Source: Glycomyces tenuis DSM 44171
GTDB taxonomy: Bacteria; Actinomycetota; Actinomycetes; Mycobacteriales; Micromonosporaceae
Direction of reading: 5' to 3'
DNA: 64,000 bases
Assembly: GCF_000427885.1 (NCBI RefSeq)
Contig: NZ_ATYW01000022.1
Span: 1-64,000, forward strand
The notes beneath the pieces are model-generated. The model was not told the origin of the DNA and did not search any database. It was given only the letters and a program-made list of their open reading frames with translations. The position numbers were made by a program, and so were the translations under genes. Of the stretch, positions 34,175 to 45,437 are shown in pieces (within the stretch, counting starts at the first letter, position 1; each line of letters opens with the position of its first letter).

Positions 34175-36997
34175 GTGACTGACCGTTCTTTCTCTGATCG
34201 CCATATCGGTACCAGTGCCGCTGATCGCGACGCGATGCTCAAGGCGGTGGGGTTTTCGAGCCTTGAGGCGCTGATGGACGCCTGCATGCCGGATCTGATT
34301 CGTTCCGCGGGGCCGGTGGGCTTGCCGGCGGCGGTGTCGGAGGCCGAGGCGCAGGCGGAGCTGCGGGCGATCGCGGCGCAGAACCGGCCGATGCGGTCGA
34401 TGATCGGGCTGGGGTATTACGGGACGCGCATGCCGGCGGTGATCCGGCGCAATGTGCTGGAGAATCCGTCGTGGTATACGGCGTATACGCCGTATCAGGC
34501 GGAGATCAGCCAGGGGCGTCTGGAGGCGCTGTTGAACTTCCAGACGATGGTCGCCGATCTGACGGGCCTGTCGGTGGCGGGGGCGAGCCTGTTGGACGAG
34601 GCGAGCGCGGCGGCCGAGGCGATGCTGCTGGCGCGGCGTGCGGCGCCGCGGGGCGCCGGCGAGGTGTTCGTGGTCGATTCGGGGGTGCTGCCGCAGACGC
34701 TCGCGGTGCTGCGGACGCGGGCGGAGCCGGTGGGCATCGAGCTGGTCGTGGCCGACTGCGCGGTCGAGGAGCTGCCGGAGGGCGTGTTCGGGGTGCTGTT
34801 GCAGTATCCGGGCGCTGATGGTGCGGTGCGGGACTGGGCCGGTGTGGTGGAGGCGGCGCATGCGGCCGGGGCGCGGGTGGCGGTGGCGGCCGATCTGCTG
34901 GCGCTGTCGTTGCTGGTGCCGCCCGGGGAGTTCGGTGCCGATATCGCGGTGGGGTCGGCGCAGCGGTTCGGGATGCCGGTGGGGTTCGGTGGCCCGCATG
35001 CGGGTTTCATGGCGGTGCGCGATGAGCTGCGGCGGCAGTTGCCGGGCCGGCTGGTCGGGGTGTCGCGGGACGCGGACGGCGCGGTGGCGTTGCGGCTGGC
35101 GTTGCAGGCGCGGGAGCAGCATATTCGTCGGGAGAAGGCGACGAGCAACATCTGCACGGCGCAGGTGCTGCCGGCGGTGATCGCCTCGTCGTATGCGGTG
35201 TGGCACGGCCCCGAGGGCCTGGAGCGGATCGCCGAGGGGGTCGCGGGCCGGGCGGCGCGGTTGGCGGCGTCGTTGGAGGCGGCCGGGGTCGGGGTCGTGC
35301 ACGGCTCGTTGTTCGACACGGTGGTGGCGCGGGCGCCGGGCCGGGCCGATGCGGTGGTGGCCTCGGCCGCGGCGTACGGGGTGAACCTGCGGCGGGTCGA
35401 TGGGGACCATGTGGCGGTGGCCTGTGATGAGACCACGTCGGAGGCGGATCTGCGCATCGTGTGCGACGCGTTCGGGGTCGATCTGGTGGATGAGGCGCCG
35501 GTGGCGGTGCCGGCACGGCTGCGGCGGCACGGCGGGTTCTTGACGCATCCGGTGTTCTCCCAGTACCGCTCGGAGACGGCGATGATGCGGTATCTCAAGC
35601 GGCTGGCGGACGCCGATTACGGGCTGGATCGGGGGATGATCCCGCTGGGGTCGTGCACGATGAAGCTGAACGCGGCCGCGGAGATGGAGCCGGTGTCGTG
35701 GCCGGAGCTGGCGGAGGTGCATCCGTTGGCGCCGGAGTCGCAGACGGCGGGGTGGCGGCGTCTGATCGGGCAGTTGGAGTCCTGGCTGGCCGAGGTGTGC
35801 GGCTATGCGGCGGTGAGTGTGCAGCCGAACGCGGGCTCGCAGGGCGAGTTGGCGGGTCTGCTGGCGATTCGGGCGTGGCAGGCCGACCGGGGCGAGGGCG
35901 GCCGTGACGTGTGTCTGATTCCGGCCTCGGCGCATGGGACGAACGCGGCGTCGGCGGTGCTGGCGGGGATGCGGGTGGTGGTGGTCGCGTGCGATGCGGC
36001 CGGGAACATCGATCTGGAGGACCTGGAGGCGAAGGTCGCGGCGAACGCGGATTCGCTGGCGGCGTTGATGGTGACGTATCCGTCGACGCACGGGGTGTAC
36101 GAGTCTTCGATCGTGGAGGTGTGCGGGCGGGTCCATGACGCGGGCGGTCAGGTGTACGTCGACGGCGCGAATTTGAACGCGCTGGTGGGGTGGGCGAAGC
36201 CGGGCCGGTTCGGGGCGGATGTGTCGCATCTGAATTTGCACAAGACGTTCTGTATTCCGCACGGCGGGGGCGGGCCGGGGGTGGGTCCGGTGGCGGTGGC
36301 CGAGCATCTGGTGCCGTATCTGCCGTCCGATCCGATGGCCGAGGAGCCGGGGCGGGTGGGTCCGGTGTCGCAGGCGCGGTGGGGCAGTGCGGGGATCTTG
36401 CAGATCCCGTGGATGTATCTGCGGATGATGGGCCCCGAGGGGGTGGCTTCGGCGACGGCGTCGGCGGTGCTGGCGGCGAATTACGTCGCGGCGCGGCTGC
36501 GGGATTCGTTCCCGGTGCTGTACACCGGTGAGGGCGGTCTGGTGGCGCATGAGTGCGTGCTGGATCTGCGGGAGTTGACCCGGCGGTCGGGGGTGACGGT
36601 CGAGGATGTGGCGAAGCGGCTGATCGACTACGGCTTCCATGCGCCGACGATGTCGTTCCCGGTGGCGGGGACGTTGATGGTGGAGCCGACCGAGTCGGAG
36701 GATCTGGCCGAGTTGGACCGGTTCTGTGCGGCGATGATCGCGATCCGGGCCGAGATCGAGGCGGTCGCCTCGGGTGCGGTGGCGGTGGAGGACTCGGCGC
36801 TTCGCCGGGCGCCGCATACGGCGGCGGCGGTGACCGCCGAGGCGTGGGATCGGGCCTATTCGAGGAGTGAGGCGGCCTGGCCGGCGGGGATGACGTCTGC
36901 GAAGTACTGGCCGCCGGTGGGGCGGGTGGACAACGCGTGGGGGGATCGGAACCTGGCGTGCACGTGTCCGCCGATCGAGGCGTACGGGGCCGACTGA
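34175..36997 (+). CDS. gcvP: Glycine dehydrogenase (aminomethyl-transferring), P protein
   Basis: 940-aa single-chain P protein of the glycine cleavage system, decarboxylating glycine with transfer of the aminomethyl group to GcvH. Two fused PLP-fold halves are present. The N-terminal half starts with [17 protein letters not shown] and contains [50 protein letters not shown] split across its active-site region. The C-terminal half holds the PLP lysine Lys 690 in [22 protein letters not shown] start after GGAGGA. It lies directly under the glycine riboswitch; gcvT is elsewhere. Codons favour G and T at third positions, unlike genes before 31 kb. Confidence 0.95.
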   Translation: MTDRSFSDRHIGTSAADRDAMLKAVGFSSLEALMDACMPDLIRSAGPVGLPAAVSEAEAQAELRAIAAQNRPMRSMIGLGYYGTRMPAVIRRNVLENPSWYTAYTPYQAEISQGRLEALLNFQTMVADLTGLSVAGASLLDEASAAAEAMLLARRAAPRGAGEVFVVDSGVLPQTLAVLRTRAEPVGIELVVADCAVEELPEGVFGVLLQYPGADGAVRDWAGVVEAAHAAGARVAVAADLLALSLLVPPGEFGADIAVGSAQRFGMPVGFGGPHAGFMAVRDELRRQLPGRLVGVSRDADGAVALRLALQAREQHIRREKATSNICTAQVLPAVIASSYAVWHGPEGLERIAEGVAGRAARLAASLEAAGVGVVHGSLFDTVVARAPGRADAVVASAAAYGVNLRRVDGDHVAVACDETTSEADLRIVCDAFGVDLVDEAPVAVPARLRRHGGFLTHPVFSQYRSETAMMRYLKRLADADYGLDRGMIPLGSCTMKLNAAAEMEPVSWPELAEVHPLAPESQTAGWRRLIGQLESWLAEVCGYAAVSVQPNAGSQGELAGLLAIRAWQADRGEGGRDVCLIPASAHGTNAASAVLAGMRVVVVACDAAGNIDLEDLEAKVAANADSLAALMVTYPSTHGVYESSIVEVCGRVHDAGGQVYVDGANLNALVGWAKPGRFGADVSHLNLHKTFCIPHGGGGPGVGPVAVAEHLVPYLPSDPMAEEPGRVGPVSQARWGSAGILQIPWMYLRMMGPEGVASATASAVLAANYVAARLRDSFPVLYTGEGGLVAHECVLDLRELTRRSGVTVEDVAKRLIDYGFHAPTMSFPVAGTLMVEPTESEDLAELDRFCAAMIAIRAEIEAVASGAVAVEDSALRRAPHTAAAVTAEAWDRAYSRSEAAWPAGMTSAKYWPPVGRVDNAWGDRNLACTCPPIEAYGAD

Positions 36998-37083
36998 GCG
37001 GGCCTGGGGTGCGGTGGGTCGCCGGTGGCGTGTCCGGCGGGTTCTACACTGGGCGCCGACGCATCCCCCCAGGAGAGTAGCTG

Positions 37084-38796
37084 ATGGTATTCGGGCATAC
37101 GCGGACGGTGAAGTCCCATCGCACCGGTCGGCGGCGGAAGAAGGGCGGCGCGAAGCTGCCGGTGGCGCCGTGGATCGTGATCACCTTGGTGTCGGTGCTG
37201 GTGGCGTCGGCGCTGGTGGCGGGGTTTGTGACGCTGCTGCGGGCGGGTTGCTCGGATGCGCCCTACCGGGTGCCGGTCGCGGTGGCGCCGAATCTGTTCT
37301 CGACGATGGAGGATCTGGCCAGGGCGTGGGAGGCCGAGGAGCCGGAGGTCGACGGGAACTGCGTGGGCGTGGAGGTGTCCGACGTCGCGGCGGTGGACGC
37401 GGCGCAGAGCCTGACCGGTGAGTGGGACACGGTGTCGCTGGGGAAGCGGCCGATCGCGTGGGTGCCGGATTCGGATGTGTGGCCGCAGTGGGTGACCGGG
37501 ACGGAGGTCACGGCCGATTACTTCTCGTCGGCGCCGGTGGTGCTGGGGCAGTCTTCGACGGTGCTGGCGGTGCCGGAGCCGGTCGCCGAGGAGCTGGGGT
37601 GGATCGGCGGGGAGCCGCCGTCGTGGAGCGAGGTGCTGGAGGCCTCGGAGGCCGGGGAGGTGACGATCGCGGCGGCCAATCCGCGGACCTCGACCGAGGG
37701 GCTCCAGTCGATGCTGAACGCGGTCAGTGACGGCGCCGGCGGGGTCGATGGGGAGGCGATGGTCCGCTACAGCGCCGCCTTGGACGCCGGGCGGGTCGGG
37801 GAGAGCGCCGAGGCGCTGTTCGCCGAGTATCTGGCCGCCGACGACCCGGCGGCGTTCGCGAACGTGTTCACGGCCCTGGACTACCAGGTGGAGGACTTCA
37901 ACGCGGATTCGGGCCTGGACTACCAGCTGGTGCCGATCACGCCCAGCGGGGCGGTGCTGAACGCGGTGTACCCGTACATGGTGCTGGACGGGGCCGGGTG
38001 GGTCTCGGACAGTGACGCGCGGATCGCGGGCATGTTCGGTGATTACCTGCAGACGGGCGCGGCCGAGGAGGAGTTGGCGGACGCGGGTCTGGCTCCGGCG
38101 TCCAGCGAGGGGGCCTCGACCGAGGGCGTGATCACCGGTGAGACGGTGCAGGACGCGGTGCGGCAGTGGCAGGAGATGCGGCGGGACTTGAATCTGCTGA
38201 TCGTGGTGGACCGGTCCGGGGTGGGCGAGGAGGAGACGGTCGAGTACGGCGGTGAGCAGGTCTCGGCCGCGATCGCGGAGATCCGGTTGGCGTTGGCGCT
38301 GGTCGATGAGCTGGGGTCGACGTCGCGGGCCGGGCTGTGGGAGTTCGGGGTGGGGGCGGTGGACGCCCAGACGCATTGGCGGGCGGTCACCGAGAGCGCG
38401 GAGTTGTCCAGTGAGCAGCGTCAGACCTTGACCGATGACTTGTACGCGCTGTCCGAGGAGGGCCTGTACGAGGGCGGGTCGCCGCTGTTCGACACGGTGA
38501 CGGCGGCCTACGACTACATGGGTGAGCATGCGGTGGAGGGGGCCGACAACGTGGTCGTGGTGCTCACCAACGACGGGACCGATTCGGTGAGCGCGCCGAC
38601 GATCGAGGAGACCGAGCAGTCGCTGGCGACCGTGGCCTCGGGGCAGGCGGTGCCGGTGTCGTTGTACACGGTCGGGTTCGGCTCGGCCGATGCGGACAAT
38701 CTCGCGCGCTTGGCGGAGGCGACGCAGGGGGCCTATATCGAGGCGCCGGCCTCGGGCGGGGTGCTGGACCAGCTGCGGGGCGGCGGCGAGGGCTGA
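37084..38796 (+). CDS. Membrane-anchored substrate-binding and VWA domain protein
   Basis: 570-aa protein. One transmembrane helix (about 27-51) follows a strongly basic N-terminus, so the rest is extracytoplasmic. Residues about 58-345 resemble an extracellular solute-binding fold (VPVAVAPNLFSTMEDLARAWEAEEPEVDG). Residues about 370-565 form a von Willebrand A domain starting NLLIVVDRSGVGEEE. The MIDAS motif is degenerate: D-R-S-G-V instead of D-x-S-x-S, although TNDGTD is kept. This architecture is common in actinobacteria and its role is unknown; surface adhesion or complex assembly is possible. AGGAGA precedes the ATG. Confidence 0.78.
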   Translation: MVFGHTRTVKSHRTGRRRKKGGAKLPVAPWIVITLVSVLVASALVAGFVTLLRAGCSDAPYRVPVAVAPNLFSTMEDLARAWEAEEPEVDGNCVGVEVSDVAAVDAAQSLTGEWDTVSLGKRPIAWVPDSDVWPQWVTGTEVTADYFSSAPVVLGQSSTVLAVPEPVAEELGWIGGEPPSWSEVLEASEAGEVTIAAANPRTSTEGLQSMLNAVSDGAGGVDGEAMVRYSAALDAGRVGESAEALFAEYLAADDPAAFANVFTALDYQVEDFNADSGLDYQLVPITPSGAVLNAVYPYMVLDGAGWVSDSDARIAGMFGDYLQTGAAEEELADAGLAPASSEGASTEGVITGETVQDAVRQWQEMRRDLNLLIVVDRSGVGEEETVEYGGEQVSAAIAEIRLALALVDELGSTSRAGLWEFGVGAVDAQTHWRAVTESAELSSEQRQTLTDDLYALSEEGLYEGGSPLFDTVTAAYDYMGEHAVEGADNVVVVLTNDGTDSVSAPTIEETEQSLATVASGQAVPVSLYTVGFGSADADNLARLAEATQGAYIEAPASGGVLDQLRGGGEG

Positions 38797-38867
38797 GGCC
38801 GTGAGGCGCGGCACTGGCGGGGGCCGGGCCGGTGGCGCCTCGGTCGAGGCTCGCTCACACTTGGGCG

Positions 38868-40019
38868 ATGTCGATGTTCTCCGCTGTGGATGCGGCGCCG
38901 CCGGGGGTGCCGGCCGCGTGCCGGGGCCGCCTGGTCGAGGTCGACCGCATCGAGTGGCGCGTGGGCGAGGCCGGTGACCCGGCCGAGGCGGTGGCCGCGT
39001 TCTGCGACCGCTACGAGGGGGGCCACAGCGGGCTGTCCGGTTCGGTGTGCGGGGTGGCGGTGCTGGTGTCGGCTGCGGCGGGCGCGGTGATGGCCGGTGG
39101 GGCCGCGGGGGCGCCGACGCCGGTGCCGGCGGTGCCGGATGTCGCCGCGGTGGCCTATGCGCACGGGCCGGGTGCGGCCGGTGCGGTGCGGGGGCGGTTC
39201 GCGGTGGGGGCGTGGCGGCGGTCGTGGACCGCGGCCGATCATGCGAAGGCCGTGGCGGTGGTGCAGGAGGCGATCGGGCGCGGCGAGGTGTATCAGGCGT
39301 GCGTGGTCGGGCACCGGCAGGCGCCTTGGTCGGGTGATGCGGCCGGGGCTGCGGCGGCGGTGGCGGGCGTCGACGGCGCGCGGTGGGGCGGGGTCTTGGC
39401 CGGTGAGGACTGGATGGTCGCCTCGGGGTCGCCCGAATGCTTCCTGGCCGTCGATGGGGAGTCGGTGGCGACCTCGCCGATCAAGGGGACCGCGCCGGCG
39501 ACCGCGGCGGGGCGGGACGCTCTGGTCGCTTCGGTGAAGGAGCGCGCCGAGCACGTCATGATCGTCGATCTGGAGCGCAACGACTTGGCGCGGGTGGCGG
39601 TGCCGGGGAGTGTGCGGGTGCCCGAGCTGTTCGGGGTGCGGCGCTGGGCGGATCTGTGGCAGGCCGAGTCGACGGTCACCGCGCGTCTGGCGGGCGGGGC
39701 GGGGGTGGCCGAGCTGCTGCGGGCGATGTGCCCGCCGGGGTCGGTGACGGGGACGCCGAAGCTGGCGGCGCTGGACCTGATCGGTGCGGTCGAGCCGGTG
39801 GGGCGGGGTCCGGCGATGGGCGCGTTCGGGTACCGGTGCGCGGGCAGGCTGCGGTTGGGTTTGACCATTCGCACGGTCGCCTTCGATGCCGATGCGGTCC
39901 ATGTGTGGGCCGGCGGCGGGATCACGTGGCGTTCGGACGCGGCACGGGAGGTGGCCGAGGCCGAGGCGAAGGCCGCCGGTGTCATCGGGGCGTTGGGGTC
40001 GCTCTCAGGCGGGGCGTGA
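38868..40019 (+). CDS. pabB: Aminodeoxychorismate synthase component I / chorismate-binding protein
   Basis: 383-aa chorismate-utilising enzyme. The catalytic domain contains ATSPIKGTAPAT with Lys 206 in the PIKGT motif, characteristic of PabB rather than anthranilate synthase, and then ERAEHVMIVDLERNDLARV, MCPPGSVTGTPKLAALDLI and GPAMGAFGY. It makes 4-amino-4-deoxychorismate for folate synthesis with a separate glutaminase (PabA). The N-terminal domain is short (about 110 residues), so the protein is a trimmed version of the family. The ATG at 38868 lacks a strong ribosome binding site; nearby starts are possible. The 3' end overlaps the convergent small gene by 15 bp. Confidence 0.85.
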   Translation: MSMFSAVDAAPPGVPAACRGRLVEVDRIEWRVGEAGDPAEAVAAFCDRYEGGHSGLSGSVCGVAVLVSAAAGAVMAGGAAGAPTPVPAVPDVAAVAYAHGPGAAGAVRGRFAVGAWRRSWTAADHAKAVAVVQEAIGRGEVYQACVVGHRQAPWSGDAAGAAAAVAGVDGARWGGVLAGEDWMVASGSPECFLAVDGESVATSPIKGTAPATAAGRDALVASVKERAEHVMIVDLERNDLARVAVPGSVRVPELFGVRRWADLWQAESTVTARLAGGAGVAELLRAMCPPGSVTGTPKLAALDLIGAVEPVGRGPAMGAFGYRCAGRLRLGLTIRTVAFDADAVHVWAGGGITWRSDAAREVAEAEAKAAGVIGALGSLSGGA

Positions 40020-40259
40020 GGCCTGCCAGAGCGCGATGGTGCGTTCTTTGGCCTCCTCGCGGAGCGCGTCGGGCCATTCGGCGCGGTACAGGCGCAGTCG
40101 CGGTGTGGGCGTGTCGAGTTCGACGACGCAGCCGAGGGCCATGGGCGGGTCGGGGTGGACGCGTTCGAGCCAGACCGTGCCGCCGGTGCGGCCGTCGCCG
40201 CTGACTTGGATGGTGCGGTGTTCCAATTGGAACTGTCCCAAGATTTTCGGCTCGTTCAT
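40005..40259 (-). CDS. Hypothetical small protein
   Basis: 84-aa protein beginning MNEPKILGQFQLEHRTIQVSG and ending LREEAKERTIALWQASRPA. I do not recognise a family. It is soluble, with a probable beta-rich first half and a helical C-terminus. It is convergent with pabB and overlaps it by 15 bp. The start at 40259 is preferred over an upstream ATG at 40289. The overlap and modest length make it less certain than its neighbours. Confidence 0.5.
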   Translation of the reverse strand: MNEPKILGQFQLEHRTIQVSGDGRTGGTVWLERVHPDPPMALGCVVELDTPTPRLRLYRAEWPDALREEAKERTIALWQASRPA

Positions 40260-40501
40260 GCGCGAGTCCTCACCATTGCGTGCTCCCACCGTTGCGGCGC
40301 GGCGGCCAGTGTGTCAGCGTCTCGCCGGTCTCGCGCCAGATGTCAATCTTTGCGGCGCAGCGTGGCGATGTCAATACCCGCCTCGCCGCCTTGGCGGGTG
40401 AAACCGCAGGACAGGCTGGTTTTGGACGGTGAAGTGTCGGGTAAGCGTTAGTGCCGTGATCGGCCGGGCGGGGCGGGAGCGGTTGTGCCAAGCTGTCGGG
40501 C
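40260..40501. promoter_or_regulatory. Gap with a hairpin and a possible minus-strand promoter
   Basis: ACCCGCC (40376-40382) and GGCGGGT (40393-40399) form a hairpin in the gap between the divergent small gene and the ankyrin gene. On the minus strand, TTGACA (40374 to 40369) with AAAGAT (40351 to 40346) at 17-bp spacing could be a promoter for the small gene. A second TTGACA on the same strand lies at 40346-40341. No gene was recognised here. Confidence 0.35.
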
Positions 40502-40882
40502 ATGGGTGAGGACGAGGATTTCCGGCAGATCGCCGATGCGGCGTTCGATCTGGCCAGGCAGGGGGAGACGGCGCGGCTGCTGGCGTTCGTCGAGGCGGGG
40601 CTGCCGGTCGATCTGGTCAACGGTTCGGGTGATTCGCTGCTGATGCTGGCGGCCTACCACGGGCACGCCGACACGGTGCGGGCCTTGATCGGTCGCGGTG
40701 CCGATGTGGAGCGTCGCAACGACCGCGACCAGTCGCCGTTGGCCGGGGCGGTGTTCAAGGACTACGGCGAGGTGGTGACCGTCTTGTTGGCGGCGGGGGC
40801 CGACGCGGACGCGGGGACGCCGTCGGCGCGGCAGATCGCGGCCATGTTCGACCGCCGTCTCGGCGAAGCTCGCGAGCCGTGA
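40502..40882 (+). CDS. Ankyrin repeat protein
   Basis: 126-aa protein with about three ankyrin units. The clearest are NGSGDSLLMLAAYHGHADTVRALIGRGADV (about 40-70) and NDRDQSPLAGAVFKDYGEVVTVLLAAGADAD (about 73-103), matching the TPL-x-x-A-x-x-x-GH-x-x-V-x-x-LL pattern. Such small cytosolic ankyrin proteins mediate protein binding; the partner is unknown. The C-terminus (DRRLGEAREP) is encoded within the first unit of a 35-bp tandem repeat, so the 3' end of the gene appears to have been partly duplicated. Confidence 0.82.
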   Translation: MGEDEDFRQIADAAFDLARQGETARLLAFVEAGLPVDLVNGSGDSLLMLAAYHGHADTVRALIGRGADVERRNDRDQSPLAGAVFKDYGEVVTVLLAAGADADAGTPSARQIAAMFDRRLGEAREP

Positions 40883-40962
40883 ATGAGCCTGGTCTCGGCG
40901 AAGCTCGCGAGCCGTAAATGTGCCCCGCCTCGGCGAAGCCGGCGAGCCGTGAGACGGGCCGG
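40858..40962. repeat. Three tandem copies of a 35-bp repeat
   Basis: Units start at 40858, 40893 and 40928 with a constant period of 35 bp. Each contains CTCGGCGAAGC and GGCGAGCCGT or CGCGAGCCGT; the first two share the 10-bp palindrome GCTCGCGAGC. The first unit encodes the end of the ankyrin protein and the third stops just before the end of the convergent lysR gene, so the array may also serve as a bidirectional transcription end. Confidence 0.85.
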
Positions 40963-40965
40963 GTC

Positions 40966-41898
40966 TTAGACGGTGCGCATGCCTTCGGGCAGTCGCCCCC
41001 AGGCGTGCAGGTCGGTCAGGTGGGCCTGGAGGCAGTCGGCGAAGGCCTTGGCGGCCTTGGTGGGCGGGGCCTCGGATCGGGCGGTGAGCGCGATGGTGCG
41101 GCTGGCGCCGGGCGGGGCGATGGGCGTGGCGCGCAGGCCCGGGGAGGCGGCGGCGATCATGGCCGGCAGGAGCGCGATGCCCAGGCCGGCCTCGACGAGG
41201 CTGGCGACGGCGTCGGTGGCGCCGCCGTCGACGGCGACGATCGGGGTGAACCCGGCGGCCTCGCAGGTGGCGATGGTGAGCTTGCGCAGGTCGTAGCCGT
41301 GCGCGGGGAGCACGAACGGTTGTTCGCGCAGCTGCGCCAGGCCGATGTGGGCTTGGCGGGTGAGCGGGGGCAAGGCGGCGGCGGAGGCGACGACGAGCGC
41401 TTCGGACAGCAGCGGCTGGACGGCCAGGCCGGCCTCGGTGGGGGTGCCGCCGATGGTGAAGGCGAGGTCGAGGTCGCCGGCGGCGAGGCGTTCGCTCAAC
41501 GGCTCGGAGCCGTCTTCGGTGAGGGTGACGGTGACGCCGGGATGGGCCTCGGCGTAGCGGACCAGGAGCGGGGCGATGAGCCAGGAGCACAGGCTCGGGG
41601 TGGCGCCGAGCCGAAGGCGTCCTTTGCGGACGGCGAGGACGTCGTCGATGTCGGCGCGGGCGGCCTCGTGGGCGGCGGTGATGCGGCGGGCGTGGCCCAG
41701 GAGGGTGCGGCCGATGTCGGTCAGTTCGATGCGGCCGCGGGCGCGGGTGAACACCGCGGCGCCCAGTTCGTGTTCGAGCGCTTGGATCTGCTTGCTCAAT
41801 GACGGTTGTGTCACACCCAGGTTTTCGGCCGCCTGCGTGAAATGACGGGTTTGCGCGACGGCGAGGAACGCGTTCAACTGCTGCGGGCGCATGTCCAT
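40966..41898 (-). CDS. LysR family transcriptional regulator
   Basis: 310-aa regulator. The N-terminal winged helix-turn-helix is MRPQQLNAFLAVAQTRHFTQAAENLGVTQPSLSKQIQALEHELGAAVF (about 3-50). The C-terminal ~220 residues form the two-lobed effector domain (GRLRLGATPSLCSWLIAPLLVRYAEAHPGVTVTL). It is divergent from sdhCAB, and an inverted repeat at 41905-41923 lies only 7 bp before its start. It probably controls the succinate dehydrogenase operon and itself; the effector, perhaps a dicarboxylate, is inferred only. Start at 41898 or the second Met two codons later. Confidence 0.9.
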   Translation of the reverse strand: MDMRPQQLNAFLAVAQTRHFTQAAENLGVTQPSLSKQIQALEHELGAAVFTRARGRIELTDIGRTLLGHARRITAAHEAARADIDDVLAVRKGRLRLGATPSLCSWLIAPLLVRYAEAHPGVTVTLTEDGSEPLSERLAAGDLDLAFTIGGTPTEAGLAVQPLLSEALVVASAAALPPLTRQAHIGLAQLREQPFVLPAHGYDLRKLTIATCEAAGFTPIVAVDGGATDAVASLVEAGLGIALLPAMIAAASPGLRATPIAPPGASRTIALTARSEAPPTKAAKAFADCLQAHLTDLHAWGRLPEGMRTV

Positions 41899-41904
41899 AC
41901 CGTA

Positions 41905-41923
41905 TCGGCATGGAAACTGCCGA
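41905..41923. promoter_or_regulatory. Inverted repeat between lysR and sdhC, putative LysR site
   Basis: TCGGCA (41905-41910) and TGCCGA (41918-41923) form a perfect 6-bp inverted repeat with a 7-bp spacer, within the size expected for a LysR box. It lies in the 71-bp gap between the divergent genes. Confidence 0.6.
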
Positions 41924-41969
41924 CACCATGAATTGGACTCGTGACATCGGTCGCGTTTAGCGTGTTCAT

Positions 41970-42707
41970 GTGTCTACGGAACTCAAATCGCGCACCGCCG
42001 CGCCACCGGCGGGCGCGCCGGCGCGGCCCCTGCCCCGGTGGCGCTCCTCGATCGGGCTGAAGATCGTCATGGCCGTCTCCGGGGTGCTGATGGTGCTGTT
42101 CATCATCGCCCACATGGCCGGCAACCTCCACATCTTCGAAGGCCGCGAAGAGATGAACGACTACGCGCACGGCCTGCGCACCTTCGGTGAGCCGATCCTG
42201 CCGCACGAGTCGCTGCTGTGGGTGCTGCGCCTCGGATTGATCGCCTCGATCGGCGCCCACCTGTGGTCGGGCATCGTGCTCTCCAGGCGCGCCCACCTGG
42301 CCCGCCCGGTCAAGTACGCGCACCGCCACAAGGCCCGCGGCGAATCGCGGGGCGCCTACGGCGTCATGCGCTGGGGCGGGATCACCATCGCCGCGTTCGT
42401 CGTCTGGCACCTGCTGGACCTGACGTTCCGGACGGTCAACCCGGTCAAGGACGTCCCCGACGCCTACGGCGCCGTCGTCGCCACCTTCGCGCCCGAACGC
42501 TGGCCGGTGACCGTGTTCTACCTGCTGGCGCTGGTCGCCCTCGGGTTCCACCTGCGGCACGGCATCTGGTCGGCCGTGCAGACCATCGCCGGCCCCGGGC
42601 CGGTGTGGCGCCGCCGCTGGCAGGCCGTCGCCCTGACCGTGGCCGCCGTCGTCGTGGCCGGGTTCGCGATCGTGCCCCTGGCCGTCTCCTTCGGATTGGT
42701 GAGCTGA
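41970..42707 (+). CDS. sdhC: Succinate dehydrogenase cytochrome b subunit
   Basis: 245-aa membrane anchor of the b558 type with five transmembrane helices (about 31-50, 88-107, 137-155, 178-196, 215-238). Candidate haem-ligating histidines are in [29 protein letters not shown] and GFHLRHGIW. It carries electrons from SdhB to menaquinone. GTG start; it is followed 1 bp later by sdhA. The single large anchor subunit and the order C-A-B match the actinobacterial and Bacillus-like enzyme. Confidence 0.9.
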   Translation: MSTELKSRTAAPPAGAPARPLPRWRSSIGLKIVMAVSGVLMVLFIIAHMAGNLHIFEGREEMNDYAHGLRTFGEPILPHESLLWVLRLGLIASIGAHLWSGIVLSRRAHLARPVKYAHRHKARGESRGAYGVMRWGGITIAAFVVWHLLDLTFRTVNPVKDVPDAYGAVVATFAPERWPVTVFYLLALVALGFHLRHGIWSAVQTIAGPGPVWRRRWQAVALTVAAVVVAGFAIVPLAVSFGLVS

Positions 42708-42708
42708 C

Positions 42709-44645
<1,937 letters not shown>

Positions 44646-44649
<4 letters not shown>

Positions 44650-45392
44650 AACTACGCCTGCGTATCTGGCGCCAGAGCGACGCCGAGTCCAAGGGCAAGA
44701 TGGTGTCCTATGTGATCGACGGCGTCTCGGAGGACGCGTCGTTCCTGGAGATGCTCGACGTGCTCAACGAGGAGCTCATCGCCGACGGCGAGGACCCGGT
44801 CGCGTTCGACCACGACTGTCGCGAAGGGATCTGCGGGGCCTGCTCGCTGGTCATCGACGGCCAGCCGCACGGCCCGCAGGCCGCCACGACGACCTGCCAG
44901 CTGCACATGCGCCAGTACTCCGACGGCGACACGATCGACATCGAGCCGTGGCGGGCCGGCGCGTTCCCGGTCGTCAAGGACCTCGTGGTCGACCGCTCGG
45001 CGTTCGACCGGATCATCCAGGCCGGCGGGTACATCTCGGCGCCGACCGGGACCGCCCCGGACGCGCACGCCGTCCCGGTCCCCAAGGCCGACGCCGACGC
45101 CGCGTTCAGCGCGGCGGCGTGCATCGGCTGCGGCGCGTGCGTCGCGGCCTGCCCGAACGGCTCGGGGATGCTGTTCATGGCCGCGAAGGTGGCGCACCTG
45201 GGGCTCATGCCGCAGGGCCAGCCCGAGCGGCACACCCGCGTGCTCGGCATGGTCGCCGCCCACGACGAGGCCGGTTTCGGCGGCTGCACCAACACCGGCG
45301 AGTGCTCGGCGGCGTGCCCCAAGGAGATCGGCCTGGACGTCATCGGCCGGCTCAACAAGGACTTCCGCAAGGCGGCGGCCCGCGCCGCCTAG
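44646..45392 (+). CDS. sdhB: Succinate dehydrogenase iron-sulfur subunit
   Basis: 248-aa ferredoxin-like subunit. The N-terminal plant-type domain binds a [2Fe-2S] cluster through [15 protein letters not shown] and a later Cys in TTTCQLHM. The C-terminal domain carries [14 protein letters not shown] and [15 protein letters not shown] for the [4Fe-4S] and [3Fe-4S] clusters. It relays electrons from FAD to the membrane anchor. GTG start overlapping the sdhA stop. It ends 13 bp before a strong hairpin terminator. Confidence 0.94.
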
Positions 45393-45405
45393 GAGCCCAA
45401 CGGAC

Positions 45406-45436
45406 GTGTGGCCCCCGGCGAAGCCGGGGGCCACAC
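45406..45436. terminator. Hairpin terminator of the sdh operon
   Basis: GTGTGGCCCCCGGC (45406-45419) pairs perfectly over 14 bp with GCCGGGGGCCACAC (45423-45436) around a GAA loop. No T-run follows, which is common in high-GC actinobacteria. It lies 13 bp after the sdhB stop. Confidence 0.8.
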
Positions 45437-45437
45437 G

